Below are positions 1 to 5,708 of a stretch of 10,660 nucleotides of DNA, piece by piece. A program made the position numbers and the translations under genes. The notes under the pieces are model-generated. The model did no database searches. It worked only from the letters and a program-made list of their open reading frames with translations, and had not been told where the DNA came from. Positions within the stretch are counted from its first letter, which is position 1, and each line of letters starts with the position of its first letter. Location of the stretch: the NCBI GenBank assembly GCA_023412175.1, contig JAEYOB010000528.1:1-10660 (forward strand), read 5' to 3'. This DNA is from Pseudomonadota bacterium. Its GTDB lineage: Bacteria > Pseudomonadota > Alphaproteobacteria > Azospirillales > Azospirillaceae.

Positions 1-351
1 GGGCTTGACCGAGCCCGCCCCGCAGGAGCCGTTGCTCACCATGGCTTGCAAGCGGCAGTGACGCTGGGCTGAACCGGGGGCCCTTTCCTCATGTCGCCAG
101 GGGGCCTGTTCCTGATGTCGTTTGACAGGCCCTGCAGATCGTCGACCAGGGGGATCGCGAAGACGACAGCAGCCGAAGCCCGACAAAGACCTGATCGCGG
201 TGGGAAGGTTGCGTGTGCTGCTGGATGAAGTTGCTGCCCGAAAGCCGAGGTGGGCCCCCGAAAGCTGCCCGCCTTTTGGTTGAAATATCCCATTGACGCT
301 TCTCGTCTTTGCGAACACGGTGGGCTGAAGGGTTGCGTGCAGAGGGATGTC
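1..351. other. Left-edge region without a convincing gene
   Basis: No reading frame here has a recognisable domain, a good ribosome site and protein-like composition. The longest frame, on the minus strand (383-36), has low-complexity, arginine- and proline-rich content typical of antisense frames in GC-rich DNA. What the stretch does hold is an imperfect direct repeat (76-120), a TGTCA-type inverted end finishing at 127, and the upstream region of the small exported-protein gene that starts at 352. I could not assign a promoter. Confidence 0.5.
76..120. repeat. Imperfect direct repeat, 24-bp period, possible transposase-binding sites
   Basis: Two 21-bp units at 76-96 and 100-120 match at 18 of 21 positions, with starts 24 bp apart. 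Each begins with five G's and CC and ends with ATGTCG. On the opposite strand the units follow directly inward from a TGTCAAACG sequence whose outer T is at 127. Tn7- and Tn5053-type transposons have ends that start with TGT and carry several roughly 20-bp transposase sites, so these could be end repeats of an element extending to the left, or inner end sites of the element in this window. That role is inference; the repeat itself is directly visible. Confidence 0.5.
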
Positions 352-655
352 ATGCCAGGGAAGCGATCATTCGTCGTGCTCATGGTGCTGGCCGCTGCAA
401 CCCTGCCTGCTCACGGCAAGGAACCGGTGCTCTCCAACGAGGACGTCCGGCAACGCATCATAAGCGAGTCGATTGGCAGCTACTCTGGTTCTTGCCCGTG
501 CCCCTACAATACCGCGCGAAACGGCAGCCGCTGTGGCGGCCGCAGCGCCTACAGCCGCCCCGGAGGCACAACCCCCTCTCTGCTATCCCAAGGACGTGAC
601 GGACGAAATGCTGGCCCGCTACCGGAAGACCCACAGCCTCCCGATGCCGAGGTGA
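352..655 (+). pseudogene. Small exported Cys-containing protein gene with a +1 frameshift
   Basis: The start ATG at 352 has AGAGGG five bases upstream and opens a signal peptide (MPGKRSFVVLMVLAAATLPAHG). The mature part holds LSNEDVRQRIISES, then CPCPYNTARNG and CGGRSAYSRPGG. I recognise this as a small conserved exported protein often found beside thermonuclease-like genes in alphaproteobacteria; its function is not known to me. The frame shifts at about 568-576. Upstream sense lies in the 352 frame, while the expected end (PLCYPKDVTDEMLARYRK, finishing at 655) lies in the next frame. Removing one C from the run of five at 572-576 joins the two into one protein of about 100 residues reading GGTTPLCYPK. 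It may be a true mutation or a homopolymer sequencing error. The joined gene would end four bases before the next start. Confidence 0.7.
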
Positions 656-659
656 GACC

Positions 660-1130
660 ATGAACTCGCTCGTGCAGATCGGCGGCCTGGCCTCTGTCCT
701 CTTTGGGCTTGCCACCGGCTCGGCGCTGGCCGATGAAGCGCCGGCGTGGCTGCAGGACGTGCAGCCCGGTCCGTATCCCATCCGTGTGATGCAGGTAGAG
801 GCCGATGGCAGCATCTGGGGCGTGGCGCACATTGACGGTTACGTGCTGCCGAAGCTGTGGAGGCTTCACGGAGTGGAGTTGCCGCGTCCAGGACGGCAGG
901 CGGAGTGCTCGGACGAACGCAGCCGCGCTGCGGCGGCCGTGCGCAGCATCCAATGCCTCACTGTCGGAAAGCCGACCGCCATCAAAGAGGTGTCCTCGGC
1001 CCCGGAGACCGAGCGCCTTGCCGGCAGAATCATCCTATCGGACGGCCGCGATTTGGCCGACGCGCTGCTCCGGTTCGGTTTGGCGCGTCCGCAGGGCACG
1101 ACGGTGCGCGATCCCTGGTGCGGATGGTAG
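660..1130 (+). CDS. Exported SNase-fold (thermonuclease-like) protein, probably catalytically altered
   Basis: The product has 156 residues, with a signal peptide whose likely cleavage site follows ALA at residue 24, so it is probably periplasmic or secreted. Residues 40-145 follow the staphylococcal nuclease layout: an entry strand, WRLHGVELP (67-75), a central helix around SDERSRAAAAVRSIQCL, then ERLAGRIILSDGRDLADALL and FGLARPQ. In SNase the motif is R..G(I/V)D(T/A)PE, with the Arg and Glu catalytic. Here R68 is kept but the Glu position reads R76, and the usual YGR before LA is reduced to ER. Nuclease activity is therefore doubtful, and a binding or inhibitor role is possible. The gene starts four bases after the broken upstream gene, with GAGG as ribosome site, so the two probably form an operon. 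Confidence 0.7.
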   Translation: MNSLVQIGGLASVLFGLATGSALADEAPAWLQDVQPGPYPIRVMQVEADGSIWGVAHIDGYVLPKLWRLHGVELPRPGRQAECSDERSRAAAAVRSIQCLTVGKPTAIKEVSSAPETERLAGRIILSDGRDLADALLRFGLARPQGTTVRDPWCGW

Positions 1131-1332
1131 TGCTCATATCGATGGCTTCGTGCTGCCCAGTTGGTGGCGCGTTGCCAGCATGGACCTGCCGCGCGTCGGC
1201 AGACAGGCCGAGCGCGCCGATGAACGGAACGGCGCTGACGCCGTGGCTCGGAGCATACGGTGGCTCACCCAAGCCGACCGCCATTACCGAGCTTTCGGCG
1301 TCTCCCGAGCAGGGCCGTCTGGCAGGCTGTGA
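1131..1332 (+). pseudogene. Truncated, decayed second copy of the SNase-like gene
   Basis: Directly after the stop of the upstream gene, this stretch encodes SAHIDGFVLPSWWRV, MDLPRVGRQAE and ARSIRWLT, matching AHIDGYVLP, VELPRPGRQAE and VRSIQCLT of the intact copy. After about 1265 the match continues in another frame as KPTAITELSASPEQGRLAG, against KPTAIKEVSSAPETERLAG. The frame change fits a five-base deletion relative to copy one, just before AAGCCGACCGCC. There is no start, no signal peptide and no C-terminal third, and a TGA follows at 1330. The two copies differ at many bases, so the duplication is old or joins two related genes. It is unlikely to yield a working protein. Confidence 0.75.
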
Positions 1333-1445
1333 AATCCACTTAAAAATTAGACCGTGCCGGCTTATTTTTGGACGCCCGCGCCGGATGGGACTGCAAAGTT
1401 GCGGTGCACAGCCTGTACAATCGGCCTGGCCTCGATTCAAGGGCG

Positions 1446-3677
1446 TCAGGTTTCCCCTTCAATCTCGATATCCGGCTCGATCACCGCATGCTCGACCTTC
1501 CCTTCCATCGCCTGGACGAACTCGGCGTGGACAGGGGCCTGATCGTCGGAACTCTGCAAGGTGACGATGAAGGTCACGTCGCATTCGACCTCATCGGTCT
1601 CGAACTCCGGGTACAGGTAGCGGTCGCGCCAGAACAGCCGTGCCGATAGGCGCAACTCCGGGCTGCCCAGCGTGACGCCATCCCGGGCGTTTCGTTCGTA
1701 GCAGCGCAGAGGTTGCCATTTAGCATCGTTGGCGCGGGCGATCCCCTCCGCCGTGTCGGAGGGCAGGCTGCCGGCCAGCCGGGTCCATTTGCCTTTCCCA
1801 TTCCGGTACTGCAGCGCCGCCTCCAGGCGGGTCGACGTGTAGTTCGTGCCGCGCATGTGAGTCACAGGGGCCAGGATGCAGACCAGCCGGACGCGGCCGC
1901 GGAACAGGCCTCCCGGACGCAGGCTGAGCGGAATCTGGATGCCCTCCCAGTAGTAGCGCAGCTTTGCGGTCATGCTGCCTTGCCAGCACAACACGACGGT
2001 GCTGTCGTCGGTCTCCCAGGGAAGCTCGGGCACCACTGGGCTGCCGTAGCCGCGCCGGTAGTGGTGGCGCACACCGTCTGAGGCGTTGATCAGCAGGGCT
2101 TTCACCAGGTCCGGTGAGGGCTGGCGCAGATGTGTCCAGGTGTGGGCAGCCAGCCGGCTGACCAGGGCGGCGGCGTAGCTTGAAGCACGGCCGTAACGGC
2201 CGCCGATGACCTGGACGACCGAAAACCAGCTCAACTCCGGCTTCAGCATGTCATCGGGGCCCAGCCCGACCCGGGAAACCGGACAGGCGTCGGCGACCTT
2301 GCCCTGCTTGTTGGGAAGCCGACCGGCGACCGTGAGAGCCGCCTCGGCATCGGCGGGCGGAGCGATCCGCTCTTCGCCGTCGCTGGTACGGTTGCCCGTC
2401 GAGACGATGAACAGCACTTCGTGCCGGCGGGCCAGCCGCGACAGCTGGTGCCCGAATTCGCTGACCCGCTTGCGCTCGCACGCGTGGCGGAGGTTGGCAG
2501 AGATGTTCCACACGGTGGTTTCAGGATGCGCCGCCAAGACACCGTCCAGGAACCGGATTAGGGCACCCAGGTCCCAGGGGCCGGTGTAGGTTGAGCGCGG
2601 GACCGCCGGCACAATGCCTAGGCGGCAGTGCAAGGGGGGCAGGTCGAGATCGGCGTTCCAATCATGGGCTTCGACGATCAGTGCCGCAGTGCAGTTGCCG
2701 TGGTTGGTGTCCAGATCGGCCGGCGCCAGGAAGGGCTCAGCTTCCCAAACTACGGCCGGGCGGTAGCGCCGTGAGGTGAAGCCCCCATCGATGTGGCCGA
2801 CGATCGGCTCGTCGAGGGAGATTTCGCGATCTAGGTCGGGCTCCCTTCCGCCTCCGGGACGGGCTGGCGCTAGGGGAGTGACCGGGTCCCACCGGACGAT
2901 GAGCCCGCGTTCACTCCCTTGAAACAGCGCTTCGAGCTGCCGTGCCGTCACCGGCAGGCGCGGGTGGTGGCCGGCACGATAGGCGGTCTGGATCCGTTGG
3001 CGCTGTTCGGCCGCCACAGGCACCAGCGGGCCGGTGTCAGGCTTGCCGTTCGGCAGGACCAAGCCGGAACCGCTCTCGAGCAGCAGGGATTGGCCGAGCA
3101 GGACCATCGGCTGCTCTGCCATCCAGCGCCAGAGATGTTCGAGGACCGCGTCACGCGCGGCGACGGAATGGAAGGGCGGAAGGGAGGCGACGAAACCGGC
3201 GGGTGCCGCCGGATCGCCCTGGGCCGCCATTGCCCAGGCCTGCTTCAGGCTGTCGGAGGTGATTTCCTTGTGAAGCGGGCGGAAGCTGATGATCCGTGAG
3301 ATGTCCACCCGTTGCGGGATGGTGTTGGGCTGCTGCAGGCGCTGCAACAGAGCGTCGCGGCTGGTTGCCGGCACCTCGATCACGTAGCCCGTATTCCAGG
3401 GAGCGACGAGCCGCACGCCGACGTCGAGATGAAAGAGATCATTGGGCGTGAAGGTTGGAGCCAGCGAGTCGAGGTCGACGCCAACCCAAAATAGCGCATG
3501 TCCGGCGAACCAGAGCGTCTGGACCGATGCCGGGTCGACCAAGCTCGACACCCGTTCGATAAGCGCCCGGCGCCGGTCGGCGTACAGGAGGGTGATTTTG
3601 CTTTCGTCTTTACCGCCGCCGGTCACGCGCTCCCGACGTGGGCGCACGGTCAGCCGTAGCACCGGGTTTTTGGGCAA
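1446..3677 (-). CDS. ietS: IetS-like subtilisin-family (S8) serine protease
   Basis: Product of 743 residues when begun at TTG 3677, which has AAGGAG five bases upstream; this gives an N-terminus of MPKNPVLRLTV and then TGGGK, a typical opening for this peptidase group. An ATG 60 bases further upstream lies in frame but inside the ATPase coding end and lacks support. The subtilase triad is present: Asp297 in GHIDGG, His326 in NHGNCTA and Ser500 in ASSYAAA. The oxyanion Asn is Asn429 in STGN. About 290 residues precede the catalytic domain and about 200 follow it; I see no signal peptide, so it should act in the cytoplasm. The gene overlaps the upstream AAA+ gene by 68 bases. In the IetAS pair of plasmid pTiC58 the protease is the toxin and the ATPase the antitoxin, and IetAS is also reported as antiphage. 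Assignment to this pair rests on domain content and gene order. Confidence 0.85.
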   Translation of the reverse strand: MPKNPVLRLTVRPRRERVTGGGKDESKITLLYADRRRALIERVSSLVDPASVQTLWFAGHALFWVGVDLDSLAPTFTPNDLFHLDVGVRLVAPWNTGYVIEVPATSRDALLQRLQQPNTIPQRVDISRIISFRPLHKEITSDSLKQAWAMAAQGDPAAPAGFVASLPPFHSVAARDAVLEHLWRWMAEQPMVLLGQSLLLESGSGLVLPNGKPDTGPLVPVAAEQRQRIQTAYRAGHHPRLPVTARQLEALFQGSERGLIVRWDPVTPLAPARPGGGREPDLDREISLDEPIVGHIDGGFTSRRYRPAVVWEAEPFLAPADLDTNHGNCTAALIVEAHDWNADLDLPPLHCRLGIVPAVPRSTYTGPWDLGALIRFLDGVLAAHPETTVWNISANLRHACERKRVSEFGHQLSRLARRHEVLFIVSTGNRTSDGEERIAPPADAEAALTVAGRLPNKQGKVADACPVSRVGLGPDDMLKPELSWFSVVQVIGGRYGRASSYAAALVSRLAAHTWTHLRQPSPDLVKALLINASDGVRHHYRRGYGSPVVPELPWETDDSTVVLCWQGSMTAKLRYYWEGIQIPLSLRPGGLFRGRVRLVCILAPVTHMRGTNYTSTRLEAALQYRNGKGKWTRLAGSLPSDTAEGIARANDAKWQPLRCYERNARDGVTLGSPELRLSARLFWRDRYLYPEFETDEVECDVTFIVTLQSSDDQAPVHAEFVQAMEGKVEHAVIEPDIEIEGET

Positions 3678-4836
3678 GGCCGCTCCTTCGCTTCCCTCCG
3701 GCGCGCTTCGCCCGTGCGTCCTTTGCCACGGCCTCATAGGTCACGGAGAAGAGGGCGCTGAGCTGGCCGTTGGTCAAATCGAACTGCTCGCTGACCGCCC
3801 GGCGCAGACTCAAGGTCGCCTCACGGTCGAGCTCGCCTATGGTTGGTAACGAAAATTTTCCATTCGCGCAATCGAGAAGAGCACCGGCGATTGCAGAGAA
3901 GGAAATCTTGGCCCGCTTCAGGTGAGCAGTGCGCCGGGCGGCGAGTGCGATCTCGGCGATGTCGGAACCGGACAACCCATCCGACATGCCCGCGAAGGCC
4001 TCCGCGATGGGAGCCTCCTCAGGTTCAAGGCCAAGATAATGGGACCATAGGCTGGCGCGCAGGCGCTCTGGTGGCCGATCGACGCTAAGGCGGTACGGGA
4101 AGCGGCGCCAAACCGCCGGATCGAGCAGATGTCCGTGGTTGCTGGCGGCGATCACGACGCAGCGATGGTCGAGACGATCGAGGCCCTGCAGCAGGGTGTT
4201 GACGACGCGCTTCAACTCGCCGATGTCGCGGGCGTCGTCGCGCTGCTTAGCGACGGCGTCGATCTCGTCCAGGAACAGCAGACCCTGTTCGCGCTGGACG
4301 AAGTCGAAGATGCCGCGGATGTTTTTGGCCGTGTCGCCGAGCAGCGAGGACACGATGGTGTCGAGCCGGGCGACATGGAAGGGCAGGCCCAGACGCGCCG
4401 CGATGTGGCCGGCCGTCAGGGTCTTGCCGGTTCCCGGCGGCCCGACCAGCAGCAGATTGGAGCGTGGCGCCAGCCCAGCCCCGGCGAGTTCGTCGGCGGC
4501 CTGCGCCTCGGCGATAAACCGCTCCAGCAGCTGGGAGTCCTCGTCGTCGAGGAACAGGGGGCCCGTCGGCCAGGGCAGTTCCTCGATCAGCGGGGACTTG
4601 GTCTTGACGTCGAGTGGCGCCATGGCATGCCGCGGGCGGGTTTCGCCCTCGCCCCGGAGCAGGCGTGTGAGCCGCTCCTGTGTCTCAGTCCGATCCGGCT
4701 CGGGAAGGCTGCGAACCAAGTTGGCGCCAAGGCGGCGGACCGCCGCGAAGTCGGAATTGAGCGCGGCTTCGATCAACGCGAGGACCGTGTGGGGTGGCGG
4801 CGGTTCCTGCATCGTACCGAGTGGCATGTAGGACAT
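3610..4836 (-). CDS. ietA: IetA-like AAA+ ATPase
   Basis: Product of 408 residues from ATG 4836, chosen because GGAGG lies five bases upstream; the 71 codons further upstream in frame are not protein-like. An N-terminal helical segment (about 1-90) precedes one classic-clade AAA module: Walker A GPPGTGKT (132-139), Walker B LLFLDEID (186-193), sensor 1 AASN (Asn233), arginine fingers in VWRRFPYR (244-245) and the small-domain motif LSGSDIAE. A C-terminal helix and a very basic tail rich in Lys and Arg follow. The module resembles FtsH and Vps4-type ATPases but has no membrane segment or protease domain. The protease is instead encoded by the next gene, which overlaps it. In the IetAS pair the ATPase is known to neutralise the protease; in a phage response it may gate the protease. 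That mechanism is inference. Confidence 0.85.
   Translation of the reverse strand: MSYMPLGTMQEPPPPHTVLALIEAALNSDFAAVRRLGANLVRSLPEPDRTETQERLTRLLRGEGETRPRHAMAPLDVKTKSPLIEELPWPTGPLFLDDEDSQLLERFIAEAQAADELAGAGLAPRSNLLLVGPPGTGKTLTAGHIAARLGLPFHVARLDTIVSSLLGDTAKNIRGIFDFVQREQGLLFLDEIDAVAKQRDDARDIGELKRVVNTLLQGLDRLDHRCVVIAASNHGHLLDPAVWRRFPYRLSVDRPPERLRASLWSHYLGLEPEEAPIAEAFAGMSDGLSGSDIAEIALAARRTAHLKRAKISFSAIAGALLDCANGKFSLPTIGELDREATLSLRRAVSEQFDLTNGQLSALFSVTYEAVAKDARAKRAGGKRRSGLAQKPGATADRAPTSGARDRRR
3678..3688 (-). promoter_or_regulatory. Ribosome binding site that sets the ietS TTG start
   Basis: Read on the minus strand, AAGGAG (3688-3683) is followed by the five-base spacer CGGCC and then TTG at 3677. 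It lies within the ietA coding sequence, so ietS translation is probably coupled to that of ietA. Confidence 0.65.
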
Positions 4837-4906
4837 CAGACCCTCCCAACCCTTTTGATTTCCAGTAACAACTTTTTTACTTACGCACGCAATCTGTCTA
4901 TTGGCG

Positions 4907-4935
4907 AGTATGCACTCCGTATCCTTGCGTCGCAA
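4907..4935 (-). promoter_or_regulatory. Possible sigma70-type promoter of ietAS
   Basis: On the minus strand, TTGCGA (4935-4930) and CATACT (4912-4907) are 17 bases apart, each matching the consensus at four of six positions. Transcription would begin near 4900, about 65 bases before the ietA start. The region is clearly AT-richer than its flanks. The match is weak and is offered only as the best candidate. Confidence 0.35.
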
Positions 4936-4976
4936 CCGCGTAAACGCTACAAAAGTTGCCTTTTTGCCCCTGCGAT

Positions 4977-4992
4977 GATTCCATTTGGAATC
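4977..4992. promoter_or_regulatory. Perfect palindrome upstream of ietA, candidate operator
   Basis: GATTCCATTTGGAATC has seven-base arms matching perfectly around a TT centre. It lies about 40 bases upstream of the -35 element proposed for ietAS. A site of this shape could bind a dimeric regulator, but none is encoded next to it, and the role is inference. Confidence 0.35.
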
Positions 4993-5361
4993 CGGACGGC
5001 CATGAGGCTGACTGCTCGAAATTCCTGACATCACGGGCAGAATAAACAAGATTTCCTCTTGTGAGTTCCCCGATTCGGCCTATTGGCTTGGTTACCGGCG
5101 CGAATGAAGAACTTTAATTCCAAAAGAGGATGGCAGGGGAGGAAACAGGAGAAGAGTAGATATTTCTAAGATAATAACGCTCCTACTAGAAATTGTTCTG
5201 GCAGGACGCGTGGTGCCGCCGGTGAACCGACCGGTGGGGAAGGCGTCTGCAGGAGTTCGGTGGCGTCCAGATGCCTGGGGAACGGGGGCGCTGGCAGCCA
5301 CATCATCGTTAGGAAGCGCGGTATGCTGGCATCGATCAGACCAATGCCGCGCTCTCAGTAG
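4993..5361. other. AT-richer spacer without a supported gene
   Basis: Both strands are interrupted or give low-quality frames; the minus-strand frame 5481-5092 is a shadow with no domain. A short hairpin with six-base arms (ACAAGA and TCTTGT, 5046-5062) is visible. The base composition at 5040-5200 is markedly lower in GC than in the flanking genes, consistent with a junction between segments of different origin. The right part may hold further unrecognisable remains of the insertion sequence whose tail is at 5362. Confidence 0.4.
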
Positions 5362-5511
5362 GGATACCCGCGCCGCGGCAACGGCATGTTCTTCGGAATC
5401 CTTAATCCCTTCCGCGGGATCGCCGTCTGCTATGAACGGCGCGCCGACATCATCACCGCCTTCCACCATCTCGCCGCACACCTCATCTACTGGCGCTTCG
5501 TCCAGAGATAG
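5362..5511 (+). pseudogene. Remnant of an IS5-type DDE transposase, C-terminal end only
   Basis: The frame from 5362 to the TAG at 5509-5511 reads RRGNGMFFGILNPFRGIA, then CYERRADIITAF, HHLAAHLIYWRF and VQR. IS5-family transposases end with a region of the type RN.VER.F..LK.FR.IATRY.K.A....A...AA....W, and the remnant follows that pattern, with the catalytic Glu region (normally VER) corrupted to GMF. A TAG lies just upstream (5358-5360) and I could not recover the rest of the transposase. It is dead, and it marks a past insertion between the ietAS operon and the Tn7-like block. Confidence 0.6.
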
Positions 5512-5595
5512 TTCTGTTAGGCAGTCAGCTATCTCAGGTGTCTACCAATCCCGGGATCAATCACTTGGCTGTGTCAGGGTCAAACGGACGTTGAT

Positions 5596-5682
5596 ATGGG
5601 GGCTGAGCTGACGCCAGATCACAAGCAGGCGTTTGATTCTTGGTTGATTTCGAAAACGCTGCAGGGAATCAATCTAGGGTGA
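5596..5682 (+). CDS. Possible short ORF (28 residues) just upstream of the TnsE-like gene
   Basis: ATG 5596 to TGA 5682 encodes MGAELTPDHKQAFDSWLIS and nine further residues. The composition is more protein-like than the overlapping frame of the large ORF (5640-5708). It could be a leader peptide, or the start of a gene whose remainder has been lost. It ends 26 bases before ATG 5709. Its ribosome site is poor (GGACG, five bases upstream). I do not recognise it. Confidence 0.25.
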   Translation: MGAELTPDHKQAFDSWLISKTLQGINLG

Positions 5683-5708
5683 GTGGGAACCCTGTAGTCG
5701 GTGGTCCA

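Noticed and set aside
36..383. 115-residue minus-strand frame at the left edge
   Set aside because: Low-complexity composition, no ribosome site or domain, and it runs antisense across the start and signal-peptide coding sequence of the small exported protein gene.
1340..1380. AT-rich inverted arms (AAAAAT and ATTTTT) as a terminator for ietS
   Set aside because: The inner stem pairs poorly, so no stable hairpin is formed.
857..1564. 235-residue plus-strand frame across the nuclease region
   Set aside because: Its first part is out of frame with the real nuclease gene; only a short piece near 1265-1330 is meaningful, as the shifted end of the pseudogene copy.
4129..5028. 299-residue plus-strand reading frame across ietA
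   Set aside because: It is exactly antisense to the AAA+ gene, has no domain, and owes its openness to codon bias in GC-rich DNA.
4837..5049. 71-codon N-terminal extension of ietA to ATG 5049
   Set aside because: The extension is not protein-like, covers the AT-rich control region, and ATG 4836 has a strong ribosome site.
5092..5481. 129-residue minus-strand frame in the spacer right of ietA
   Set aside because: No domain; it overlaps the IS5-type remnant on the other strand and has shadow-like composition.
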